A stretch of 32,628 nucleotides of DNA, from NCBI GenBank assembly GCA_964418595.1, contig CAYQMF010000075.1, forward strand, positions 1-32,628, in the 5' to 3' direction. Position numbers and translations under genes: made by a program. Positions 22,507 through 31,069 of this stretch are shown piece after piece. Numbering within the stretch: position 1 is the stretch's first letter; each line of letters starts with the position of its first letter. This DNA comes from CAYQMF01 sp964418595. Lineage in GTDB: Bacteria; Planctomycetota; UBA1135; UBA2386. The notes under the pieces were generated by a model. The model ran no database searches. It had not been told where the DNA came from and saw only the letters and a program-made list of their open reading frames with translations.

Positions 22507-23414
22507 TCCCACTCCTGCGGTTGTCCGGCAACCCACACGGCCCAAGCCTCGACGGCGCGGGGGCGACGCGGGTCACGATCCGCGAGCTTCGCCAAGGATG
22601 CGTGCGCGGCGTCCACGCCATCGCGGTCGCTCGCCGCCGCGCTCGCGCGCATGTAGTCCAGCAGTGCCTGCGCCGTGGTGCGCGTGCGATCGCCCCCCAG
22701 TCCGCGCGCGGCGACCTGGCGCACGAACGGATCGCGCTCCGTCGTGAGCGCCGCGCGCAGGTCTTCACACGCGGCCTTGCCCATCCGGGCCATGCCCTCG
22801 TACGCCGCCGCGCGCACGGTGAACTCCGGGTCCTGCGCGGCGCGGCGCAGTTCGACCAGCGGCGCGTCGCCTGCCGGCATCTCTCCCACCGCCAGGACCG
22901 CCAGGCGCCGCAGCGCGGCGTCGCTGCTGCCGAGCTCGTCGCGCATCGCCGAGATCGCCGCAGCGCCAGCCCGACCGAGCAGCGTCACGCCGATCCGTCG
23001 CCGATCGCCACGCGGATGGCGCAGCAGGTCGGTGACCAGACATGGGGCGGCGGCGCCGCCGAGCGCTGCGATCTCGGTCGTCGCGCGATCCCACAGGCGG
23101 TCGACGCCGACCGCCTGACGCAGGAACTCGCCGTCGCTGGCCTGGCGCCGGTCGAAGGCCACCACGGCGTCGCGCGCGACCATGCGCGTCAACCAGAGCG
23201 CGGTCGCGGGATCGCGCGCGAGGTCGTCGCGCGCCGCCGCCCACGCCGCGTCCTCCGCCCGGTAGAGCCGTTCCGCCGCCGCCAGCGCCTTGTTCTGCGC
23301 CGGCGTCAACGGCGCCGGCGCCGCCTTCTCCACCGGCTCCGGCACGAGCCGCTCCGCGCCGCCGGCACAGGCGGCGAGGAACACCAGCGGGACGAGGAGT
23401 GAGCGGATCGCCAC
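22503..23414 (-). CDS. HEAT-repeat lipoprotein
   Basis: 303 residues from a GTG at 23414, chosen because it opens a lipoprotein signal (VAIRSLLVPLVFLAACAGG, lipobox LAAC). Residues 30-120 are helical. From about 130 on there are HEAT-like pairs: LVTDLLRHPRGDRRRIGVTL, then LRRLAVLAVGEMPAGDAPLV, EFTVRAAAYEGMARMG and FVRQVAARGLGGD. Such scaffolds bind proteins rather than catalyse. The gene is translationally coupled to the Cys-containing protein downstream, and about 70 bp separate it from the SGNH hydrolase gene upstream on the same strand. Confidence 0.82.
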   Translation of the reverse strand: MAIRSLLVPLVFLAACAGGAERLVPEPVEKAAPAPLTPAQNKALAAAERLYRAEDAAWAAARDDLARDPATALWLTRMVARDAVVAFDRRQASDGEFLRQAVGVDRLWDRATTEIAALGGAAAPCLVTDLLRHPRGDRRRIGVTLLGRAGAAAISAMRDELGSSDAALRRLAVLAVGEMPAGDAPLVELRRAAQDPEFTVRAAAYEGMARMGKAACEDLRAALTTERDPFVRQVAARGLGGDRTRTTAQALLDYMRASAAASDRDGVDAAHASLAKLADRDPRRPRAVEAWAVWVAGQPQEWE

Positions 23415-23485
23415 GCGCGCAATGTAGGGAGCCCCCGAGCGGTCGCAACCGCGAGTTCGCGTCGCGGGACCGCATCCCGCGTGGC

Positions 23486-25191
23486 TCAACGCGGCGGAAT
23501 CGCGAGCCGCACCGGCTGGCTCAGCACCGCGTCCCCGAGCAAGGCCGGGTTCGTGAACCACGCCTGCAGGCAGATCGCCTCGAGGCCGACGGGAAGCGCG
23601 TGCTCGATGCGTTCCCGCCAGACGCCGGTCGCGTCGAAGCGACCACTCCGCGGGAGCAGGCGCAGGCGACCGAAGTGGAAGGGGGTGTCATCGGAACCTG
23701 GGGGCCGGCCATCGGGTTCGGCAGCCAACCCGAACGGCCCGTAGCAGGTCTGCGCCGGCTCCGAGCGCAGGTCCGTCGCCAGCCAGAGGGTGAAGCCCAG
23801 TTCGGGCCAGCGCGACACCCCACGTCGACCACCACCCGACCATCGCTCCGCGCGACCGACACCGTCAGAGAAGGAGCAGCGACGCGCACCGGGGCGGGCG
23901 ATCGAACGCGACCGCGTCGCGTCAACAGGTCGACGAACTGGTCACCCGGGCGAAGCGCGCGCGCGATCGGCACCTCGATGGTCGCATCGTCGATGACCGT
24001 GAGCCGATGCAGCCATGCGTCGCCGAGCCAGACGCGGTCGATGGCGCCCGGTGCCGCGAACCCGCGGCCGCGGATCGTCAGCTTGTCCGACTCGATCAAC
24101 CGCAGTTCGACTGGTGTCACTGCTTCGATCCGCGCGCTCGGTGCTGCCGACTCTCCGAGCGGAGCGAAGTGCGCCGGGGCGAACTCGCGCAGCATCTCCA
24201 CGACACCCGTGGCGATCACGCGATGCCCGGTCACCGTCGGGTGCACCCAGTCACCCAGACAGGGCCACTCCCCGGAAGGCAGGCTCTGCCACTCCGCTGG
24301 CGCGGCGGAGTGCCGCGCCGAGAAGAGCGCCGGCGCGTCGAGGATCGGCACCGCGGCCGCCTGCGCGATGGCTAGCGTCGACGCACGGTACTCGCGCGCG
24401 ATCGGGTGTCGTGCCAGCGACGCAGCGGTGATAGGAGCCAGCACCATGAGCACCGTGCTCCCCGCCTCTCGTGCCGTTGCGATCATCGCCCGCACGTTGT
24501 CCTCGTACTCCGACAGCGGCACGCGCCGACCCATCGGCGCCTCGCCACGACCGAACGCCGCCAGCACCTCGTCGCGGCGGTCGACATCACCGCGCGACAG
24601 CAGCCGGACCAGACGCAGCGACGACCACGGGCTCGTCCGCTGCATGCTGCGTTCGCGGTCGCTCGGCCCCACCGCCGCGACGTAGTCGTTCCAGCCGCCC
24701 ACGTAGAGCACCGTCACGTCCGGCGCGAGCGGTGCGATGTGTCGCTCGAACAGCAGGCGGTTCTGATGCGTCGAGTACCCCGGGTTGGCCGCGAGGATGG
24801 TCGCCACGCGGCGGGCGGGTACCGCTTCGCGCAATGCCTGCTCCACCATCAGCCCGTACGTCTCCTCGTACCGGACGCCGACCCCAAACGTGCACGAGTC
24901 GCCGACGCAGGCGATGCGAAGCTCGCCCGGCTCCTTCGCGCCGGTCGGCAGCCAGCCGCGCAGGCCCAGCGAGTTCACTTCGGCGCCACCGCCGGACCAG
25001 CGCCGGAACAACTCGTCGTCGGCCACGAACTCGCCGGTGTCGAGGTTGGCACCCAGGAACTCGAAGGACTGTGCCGCAGCCGGCAGACCGAGCACCCGCA
25101 GCGCCGCCTCGATCGCGAGCGCTGCCAGCGCTACCGCACCGACGACGAGCAGCAGTCGCCCCGCAAGGCGCGAACCGCGACGCACCCTCAA
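23486..25191 (-). CDS. SGNH/GDSL hydrolase with C-terminal beta domains, one-base frameshift near 23818-23821
   Basis: The start is a TTG at 25191 with AGGGGAG five bases upstream. An N-terminal membrane helix (about residues 12-31) is followed by an SGNH esterase domain. Block I is CVGDSCTFG (Ser about 99), block III GGWND (Asn about 168) and block V DWVHP (Asp 314, His 317), so the catalytic set is intact. A TIG/IPT-like beta segment (about 360-440, LTIRGRGF, then GDQFVDLLT) follows. At about residue 459 the frame goes wrong: the sequence becomes Arg/Ser-rich, while the other frame (23818 down to 23486) reads naturally as SRWPELGFTLWLATDLRS to LSQPVRLAIPPR. Adding one G to the G4 run at 23821-23818 restores a 568-residue protein. 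Sequencing error, recent mutation and recoding are all possible. Confidence 0.8.
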
Positions 25192-25314
25192 CTGGGCTCC
25201 CCTGGCAACGTCGACGCAGCTTCGGGCATGATCCGCTGGTGTTGTAGACGCACCGACCCCGCTGACAACAACCGGCTCGGGATCCGGCGGGCGCCCGCCC
25301 TATGCTCCGCGGCC

Positions 25315-26430
25315 ATGGCAGCGCCCGTGCGCATCGAAGTCGCGCGATCCGCCGCGGCCTTCCTGGACGCGCAGCGCGCCTTCTACGTCGGCGACCCGCA
25401 CTTCGTCCCGCCGCTCACCCTGCTGGACAAGCGCGCCATCGCGCCGCGCCACAACCCGTTCTTCGCGCGGGCGCAGGCCGGGTTCTGGCTCGGATGGCGC
25501 GGGCGCGAAGTCGTCGGTCGCATCAGCGCGGTGCGCAACGACGTGCATGACGAGTTCTGGGGCGATCGCGTCGGGTTCTTCGGCCACTTCGAGGCGCGCG
25601 ACGCGGATGCGGCCGCAGCGATGCTGGAGCACGCGCGAAGCTGGCTCGCCGCGCACGGTGCGACGTGCGTGCGTGGGCCGATCGACCTGTCCACCAACGG
25701 GCGCACCGGGCTGTTGGTCGAAGGCGATCCCGGCCCCCCGGCCGTGATGATGCCGTACCACCCACCGGCCTACCCTGGCTGGATCGAGGCCGCAGGCTTG
25801 CAGCCCATCAAGGATGTTGTCGCCTTCCACATCGACGCGAGCACCGTCGATGCCGCGCGCCTGCGCAAGCTCGGCGACCGGGTCGCGGCGCGCGCGCGCG
25901 TCACGCTCCGCCCCATCGCGCTCCGGCACTTCGCCGCCGAGATCGAGGTGCTCTGGGATCTCTACAACGCGATTCTCGAACGCAACTGGGGCTTCGTGCC
26001 CATGAGCCGCGGCGAGTTCCAGAGCGAGGCGCAGGGGTTCAAGGCGATCTGCCGGCCCGAACTGATCCAGATCGCGGAGGTCGACGGCATCGCGGTCGGC
26101 TTCATCGTCGCCCTGCCCGACGTCAATCGCGCCATCGCCGCTTGCGACGGTCGCCTGCTGCCGTTCGGGTGGTGGCGCTTCATGCGCGCGCTCCGCAGGG
26201 TCACGCACCTTCGCGTGGTGATCCTGGGCGTGCTCCCGCAGCACCGCGGGCGGGGCGTCGACGCGGCACTCATCCAGGCCGTGGTCGCCAACGGCGTCGA
26301 ACTCGGATTCTCGTCCGCCGAGTGCGGCTGGGTGCTCGAGGACAACACCGCCATGACGACCCCGTTGCTGCGGCTCGGCGCGCGCGTCTTCCGCCGCTAC
26401 CGCCTGTTCGAGGCGCCGCTCAATCGATGA
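25315..26430 (+). CDS. GNAT-like acyltransferase (YghO type)
   Basis: 371 residues from the ATG at 25315. The N-terminal part (about 1-150) has FYVGDPHFVPPL, then HNPFFARAQAGFWLGW and VGRISAVRND, the signature of the two-domain YghO-like family. The middle has PIDLSTNGRTGLLVEG, then PPAYPGWIEAAGL. The C-terminal GNAT domain has IAVGFIVALPDVNRA, then VVILGVLPQHRGRGVDAAL, which carries the acetyl-CoA-binding Q/RxxGxG/A-like loop, and a final WVLEDNTAM. No signal peptide, so cytoplasmic. The acceptor substrate is unknown. The 123 bp upstream is a divergent promoter region shared with the SGNH gene, and the 3' end overlaps the convergent gene by 11 bp. Confidence 0.82.
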   Translation: MAAPVRIEVARSAAAFLDAQRAFYVGDPHFVPPLTLLDKRAIAPRHNPFFARAQAGFWLGWRGREVVGRISAVRNDVHDEFWGDRVGFFGHFEARDADAAAAMLEHARSWLAAHGATCVRGPIDLSTNGRTGLLVEGDPGPPAVMMPYHPPAYPGWIEAAGLQPIKDVVAFHIDASTVDAARLRKLGDRVAARARVTLRPIALRHFAAEIEVLWDLYNAILERNWGFVPMSRGEFQSEAQGFKAICRPELIQIAEVDGIAVGFIVALPDVNRAIAACDGRLLPFGWWRFMRALRRVTHLRVVILGVLPQHRGRGVDAALIQAVVANGVELGFSSAECGWVLEDNTAMTTPLLRLGARVFRRYRLFEAPLNR

Positions 26431-27370
26431 AGGTCAACTCCACGCCAGCCGTGGTCCGCACCTGCCACGCGGCGTCGAACCCCAGCGCCTGGCAGAAGAG
26501 CGGCGCGCCGCGTCGCGGCCCCACCACATCGAACCGCCACGTCGCGAACCCGAGCACATCGGTGTGCCCCGGCACGACCACCACGGGCACGGTCCGTAGG
26601 ACGCATCCGAGCAGCGGGAGCTGCGCGGCCCGATCGCCGAAGACCACGAACGCCGGCGCCAGCGGCAATCCCGTGGCCGCTTCGATCGTCAGCGCGTGCG
26701 CGGTCGCCGTCGTGTCGTCGACGACCCGCAGCTCGGCGCCGCAGGCCTGACCGTACGCCGCCTGGCGCATCGGAGGCAGCGCCGGCTCGAAGCGGAGGAT
26801 CGTGCGCACGCTGCCGCGCACGGTGCGGAACGGCACGGTCGGGCTTGCCGAGACCGCGCTCTCGATCGTCAACGTGAACCCGCCCGCGAACTCGAGGTAC
26901 TCGCGATGCTCCGCGTGCGATGCGCCCTGGGTCGCGGCGGTGCCCAGGTCCAGCCCCGGCGCCGTGACGCGCGCCCGCGCCACCACCGACGTGAGCGAGC
27001 CGGCGCTCGCGTCGACCTCGACCACGAGCCAGCCGCGTCCCGGCCCCTGCAGACGCCACTCGACGCTGCCCGTGCCCCACGCCCCGGACCCGACCGTGTA
27101 GCTGTTGGCCGCGCCGGCGACGAACTCGATCCGTGCGGCCAGCGGCACGCTCAGGTCGAAGCTCGCGCTCGCAGCCGCACCCGCGTGGTTGTCGGCAGCG
27201 AGCGTTGCCGCCGGCGGCGCAATCTGCGTCGCCGACGCCATCGTGCTCGTGACCCGACTGGTCATGCCCGCCCCGCCGACCTCGATGACGGTCGCGGTGT
27301 GCAAGCTCGCGGTCTGCGCGGCCGCGCACGCGAGCAGGCAGGGAAGCGAAGTGATCGCGGCGATGCGCAT
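26420..27370 (-). CDS. Exported beta-rich protein of unknown function
   Basis: 316 residues from the ATG at 27370, which opens a signal peptide (MRIAAITSLPCLLACAAAQ); the frame continues upstream to 27496 but with non-protein-like content. The body is rich in short strands and Thr/Val/Ala and contains no enzyme motif I know. The C-terminal third (GQACGAELRVVDD, then APAFVVFGDRAAQLPLLGCV and GAPLFCQALGFD) has the layout of the Gly/Pro-rich C-terminal beta domain seen on other exported proteins of this window, with Cys in similar places. The stop lies inside the 3' end of the convergent acyltransferase gene. It is divergent from the copper ATPase (124 bp), whose regulation might be shared. Confidence 0.75.
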   Translation of the reverse strand: MRIAAITSLPCLLACAAAQTASLHTATVIEVGGAGMTSRVTSTMASATQIAPPAATLAADNHAGAAASASFDLSVPLAARIEFVAGAANSYTVGSGAWGTGSVEWRLQGPGRGWLVVEVDASAGSLTSVVARARVTAPGLDLGTAATQGASHAEHREYLEFAGGFTLTIESAVSASPTVPFRTVRGSVRTILRFEPALPPMRQAAYGQACGAELRVVDDTTATAHALTIEAATGLPLAPAFVVFGDRAAQLPLLGCVLRTVPVVVVPGHTDVLGFATWRFDVVGPRRGAPLFCQALGFDAAWQVRTTAGVELTFID

Positions 27371-27494
27371 GGGTCGGTCGGCTCGAGGCGCCGACCGAAC
27401 CCTACCCCGCCTTGGCGGACCCGCGGCGGCGCGGCACCGACGCCCCGTTCCCAAGGTCGACTGGGCTCTGACCCCGGTACCATCCGAGAACGCC

Positions 27495-29738
27495 ATGTCG
27501 AACGAATCGCACGGCCCCGGTACGGAGCCCGAGTCCTGCTGCCACGCTGCTGGGCACGAAGCCCACCAACATGGCTCCGCTCCCCGACGCAGGCCACGGA
27601 CCGATCCTGGGGCAGCACCCGGCGCCGTCTACACGTGTCCGATGCATCCCGATGTCCGCCGGGTCGGACCGGGCTCCTGCCCGATCTGCGGCATGGGTCT
27701 CGAGCCCGTCGATGCCAACGTCGCAGAGGATGACTCGGAGCATCGCGACATGCTCCGCCGCTTCGTCTGGAGCGCGTGCTTCACGGTGCCGATCCTGGTC
27801 CTGGCGATGGGCGACATGGTGCTGCCGGGGGCGCCGGTGCACGGAACGCTGGGCGGAGCGGCCGGGTGGCTCGAACTCGCGTTCGCGACGCCAGTCGTGC
27901 TCTGGGCGGCCTGGCCACTGCTGACGCGGGCCTGGGACTCGATCGTCCGGCGAAGGCTCAACATGTTCTCGCTCATCGGCCTGGGCGTGTCGGTCGCGTA
28001 CCTCTACAGCATGCTCGCGGTCGTCGCCCCGGCGGCCTTTCCCGACGGGTTCCGCGGCGAACACGGAGTCGCTCTGTACTTCGAGGCCGCTGCGGTGATC
28101 GTGGCGCTCGTGCTGCTGGGGCAGGTTCTCGAGCTGCGCGCGCGCCGCAGCACGGGGGCTGCGATCCGGGCCCTGCTCGACCTGTCGCCGAAGTCGACCC
28201 GGCGCGTGGGCACGGACGGAGCCGAAGAGGAGATCCCCCTGGAGGCGGTGCGGACGGGCGACCACCTGCGGGTGCGCCCGGGCGAGGCGATCCCGGTCGA
28301 TGGGCGCGTCGTCGAGGGGAAGAGCTCGGTCGACGAGTCCATGGTCACCGGCGAACCGGTTCCGGTCGCGAAGTCGATTGGCGATCCGGTCGTGGGTGGC
28401 ACGGTCAACTCGACGGGAAGCCTCACGATCGTCGCCGAGAAGGTCGGCACCGAAACGCTGCTCGCGCGGATCGTCCAGATGGTCGCGGACGCGCAGCGCA
28501 GCCGCGCGCCGATCCAACGACTCGCCGATCAGGTCGCCGCGTGGTTCGTACCGGCCGTCATCGCCTGCGCCTTGCTCGCGTTCGTCGCCTGGAGTGCCTG
28601 GGGCCCGGAGCCGCGGCTGGCCTACGCGCTGCTGAACACGGTTGCCGTCCTGATCATCGCGTGTCCGTGCGCCTTGGGCCTCGCCACGCCCATGTCGATC
28701 ATGGTGGCCACGGGCCGCGGCGCGCAGCTCGGCGTCCTGTTCCGCCACGCGCAGGCGATCGAGAGCTTGCGCGACGTGGACACGCTCGTCGTCGACAAGA
28801 CCGGCACGCTCACTCTCGGCCAGCCCAAGCTGACGCGCGTCGTGCCGAGCAAGGGCAGCGACGAGAACACCCTGCTGCGGTTGGCGGCCAGCCTCGAGTC
28901 GCGAAGCGAGCATCCGCTCGCGCGCGCGATCGTCGGCGGCGCCGAGGATCGCGGGGTCTCGCCGACCGACGTGCGCGAGTTCGAGTCCGTCACGGGAATG
29001 GGAGTCACGGGTCGGGTCGACGCCAGGAGCATCGCGCTCGGCAACAAGGGCCTGATGGAACACGCGAGCGTTGCGATTCCCGAGGCCGACTCCGCGCAAG
29101 CCGACGCTCTGCGTCGATCGGGCGCGACCGTGATGTTCGTCGCCGCGGACAGACAACTCCTCGGACTGATCGCCGTCTCGGACCCGATCAAGGATTCCAC
29201 TGCCGCGGCGATCGAGGAACTGCATGGGATGGGGCTGCGCATCGTCATGCTCACGGGCGACAACCGCTCCACCGCCGAAGCCGTCGGTCGCGAGCTGGGC
29301 ATCGACGAGGTGGTTGCCGATGCGATGCCCGATCAGAAACTGGCGACGATCGAGCGGCTGCAGCGTGACGGGGCGCGCGTCGCGATGGCGGGCGACGGCA
29401 TCAACGACTCGCCCGCCCTGGCGAAGGCCGACGTCGGCATCGCCATGGGAACCGGGACCGACGTGGCCATGGAGAGTGCCGCGGTCACCCTCGTGAAGGG
29501 CGACCTGCGCGGCATCGTGCGCGCCCGACAACTGAGCGCGGCCACGATGCGGAACATCAAGCAGAACCTGGCGTTCGCGTTCGGCTACAACGCCGCGGGC
29601 ATCCCGCTCGCCGCGGGGGTCCTCTACCCGCTCACCGGTTGGCTGCTGAGCCCGATGGTCGCGGCCGCGGCGATGAGCCTGAGCTCGGTGTCGGTGATCG
29701 GCAACGCCCTGCGGTTGCGAACTTCGCGGCTCGCGTGA
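27495..29738 (+). CDS. copA: Cu+-exporting P1B-type ATPase
   Basis: 747 residues from the ATG at 27495. The N-terminus has a Cys/His-rich stretch (CCHAAGHEAHQHG). A heavy-metal-binding YHS-like module follows (about 45-72, YTCPMHPDVRRVGPG, then CPICGMGLEP) in place of the usual CxxC ferredoxin-like domains. The ATPase core has the actuator TGE (SMVTGEPVPVAKS), membrane metal site CPC (about 390-392, IIACPCALGLATP), phosphorylation site DKTGT (Asp about 434), the HP motif (SEHPLARAI), MLTGDN and GDGINDSPALAKADVG. The last helices carry YN and MSLSSV, the Cu+ signature of the P1B-1 subgroup. It exports copper from the cytoplasm. No CueR- or CopY-like regulator or chaperone is adjacent, and no clear operator was found in the 124-bp leader. 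Confidence 0.93.
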   Translation: MSNESHGPGTEPESCCHAAGHEAHQHGSAPRRRPRTDPGAAPGAVYTCPMHPDVRRVGPGSCPICGMGLEPVDANVAEDDSEHRDMLRRFVWSACFTVPILVLAMGDMVLPGAPVHGTLGGAAGWLELAFATPVVLWAAWPLLTRAWDSIVRRRLNMFSLIGLGVSVAYLYSMLAVVAPAAFPDGFRGEHGVALYFEAAAVIVALVLLGQVLELRARRSTGAAIRALLDLSPKSTRRVGTDGAEEEIPLEAVRTGDHLRVRPGEAIPVDGRVVEGKSSVDESMVTGEPVPVAKSIGDPVVGGTVNSTGSLTIVAEKVGTETLLARIVQMVADAQRSRAPIQRLADQVAAWFVPAVIACALLAFVAWSAWGPEPRLAYALLNTVAVLIIACPCALGLATPMSIMVATGRGAQLGVLFRHAQAIESLRDVDTLVVDKTGTLTLGQPKLTRVVPSKGSDENTLLRLAASLESRSEHPLARAIVGGAEDRGVSPTDVREFESVTGMGVTGRVDARSIALGNKGLMEHASVAIPEADSAQADALRRSGATVMFVAADRQLLGLIAVSDPIKDSTAAAIEELHGMGLRIVMLTGDNRSTAEAVGRELGIDEVVADAMPDQKLATIERLQRDGARVAMAGDGINDSPALAKADVGIAMGTGTDVAMESAAVTLVKGDLRGIVRARQLSAATMRNIKQNLAFAFGYNAAGIPLAAGVLYPLTGWLLSPMVAAAAMSLSSVSVIGNALRLRTSRLA

Positions 29739-29747
29739 CGCTGCGGC

Positions 29748-31010
29748 CTAGCGGACGTTGAGTTTCACGCCGCCGGTGAACGAGAACTGCTGGACCGCAC
29801 CTGGATCGAAGTAGGCCGACTGGAAGAAGAAGTCCTTGTTCAGCAGGTCGGTGTTGTTCGGGATGTCGAGCGGCAGCGAGTAGGTGCCGGCTCCCGGCAC
29901 GTTGGGCGCGCCGCCGAGCCAGTGCGAGATGGTCACGACGGGAACGACGAGCAGCGTGCCCCCGAACAGCGGCAGGCTGGTCTGTTGCACGCCGGCCACG
30001 AAGATCCCCGCCGCCCCGCCGAGGCCCTGCGTCACCAGGAAGTCGACGTGCTGGTTGCGCGCGAAGCAGCCGCCCGTGCCGAGCGTGGGAACGTAGCCGC
30101 CACTCCCCGCGAGACCGGTGCCGTAGCGCGAGACCTGCCCGCACGGGAGGCCGAAGCCGCGCACCGCGATGACCCGGTTGCTCCCGCCATAGGTGCTGAA
30201 GAGGAAGTCGCCCGTGCGCGGATCCGATGCCGCCCCCTCCGCGCCGCTCAGTCCGCTCATGAACACGCGCCGCGTGCTCGGGATGGGGTCGGCGTTGGCG
30301 TCGATGTCGTAGACCGCGATCGCTCCCGCGGAGTACTCCGCCACGATGACGTGGCTGAAGTCGGTGAACAGCGGCGAGCCGGGCGGCGGATAGAGGATGC
30401 CCTCCGGTCCGTTGCCGGGCGTCGTGCCGAGCTGCAGGTTCACGAGATCGAACGTGCCGTTGCCGTCGGCCTGCACCGTCGCGGTCCCGAACCGGCCCGC
30501 GTTGTAGGACGCGAGCTTCAGCTTGCCCTGGTTTGGGTACCCCGCCGGCACGAAGCTCAACGCGCCGACCGACGCCGGGAACCCCAGCGGCGACAACGCC
30601 ACGATCTTGTCGGGTGCCGTGCTCCCCGGCTTGATCTGCCCGAGTTCGTTCATCGAGTAGCGGGTGAAGAAGATCACGCCGCCGGGCCCGAACTGCAGCC
30701 CACCATCGTTGTTGCCCGCGGTCGAGACCTGGGTGGCCGTGCCGCTGAAGCCCGTGATGTGACCATTGGCGTCCCTGGTCACGGCGATGCGGTAGAGGGC
30801 CCCGGCCCCGCCGTTCGCAGCGCCGCAGATGTAGATCACCCCCTGATCCGCCGTCGAGAACGCGATCCCGCCGAGGTTCGCCGGCACGCCGGCTGGCGTG
30901 CCGAGATCGACGAAGCTGTAGGTACTGGAGAAGGGCGGCTGCAGGGTCTGCGCATGGCCGACCGTGGCGACCGCGAGGAGAGACGACGCAAGGGACAGTG
31001 AGCGGAGCAT
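29748..31010 (-). CDS. Exported propeller-like protein with C-terminal beta domain
   Basis: 420 residues from the ATG at 31010, opening a signal peptide (about residues 1-20, SLSLASSLLAVATVGHA). The body looks like a beta-propeller of the streptogramin-lyase or NHL-like kind. Examples are NLGGIAFSTADQGVIYICGA, then GGLQFGPGGVIFFTRYSM, GKLKLASYNAGRFG, SHVIVAEYSAGAIAVYDID and TGDFLFSTYGGSNRVIAVRG. The last 110 residues (from FGLPCGQVSRYGTGLAGSGG, then FARNQHVDFLVTQGLGGA, DIPNNTDLLNKDFFFQSAYF) form the secreted C-terminal beta domain with two Cys. Probably a periplasmic or surface binding protein. The stop is 9 bp from the copA stop (convergent); the start is divergent from the NurA-like gene by 59 bp. 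Ligand unknown. Confidence 0.78.
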   Translation of the reverse strand: MLRSLSLASSLLAVATVGHAQTLQPPFSSTYSFVDLGTPAGVPANLGGIAFSTADQGVIYICGAANGGAGALYRIAVTRDANGHITGFSGTATQVSTAGNNDGGLQFGPGGVIFFTRYSMNELGQIKPGSTAPDKIVALSPLGFPASVGALSFVPAGYPNQGKLKLASYNAGRFGTATVQADGNGTFDLVNLQLGTTPGNGPEGILYPPPGSPLFTDFSHVIVAEYSAGAIAVYDIDANADPIPSTRRVFMSGLSGAEGAASDPRTGDFLFSTYGGSNRVIAVRGFGLPCGQVSRYGTGLAGSGGYVPTLGTGGCFARNQHVDFLVTQGLGGAAGIFVAGVQQTSLPLFGGTLLVVPVVTISHWLGGAPNVPGAGTYSLPLDIPNNTDLLNKDFFFQSAYFDPGAVQQFSFTGGVKLNVR

Positions 31011-31069
31011 GTTCAGTGGTTTGCGTGGAAACCTAGACGCCTCGCGTCGCCCGCACCATCCCACCGCGT

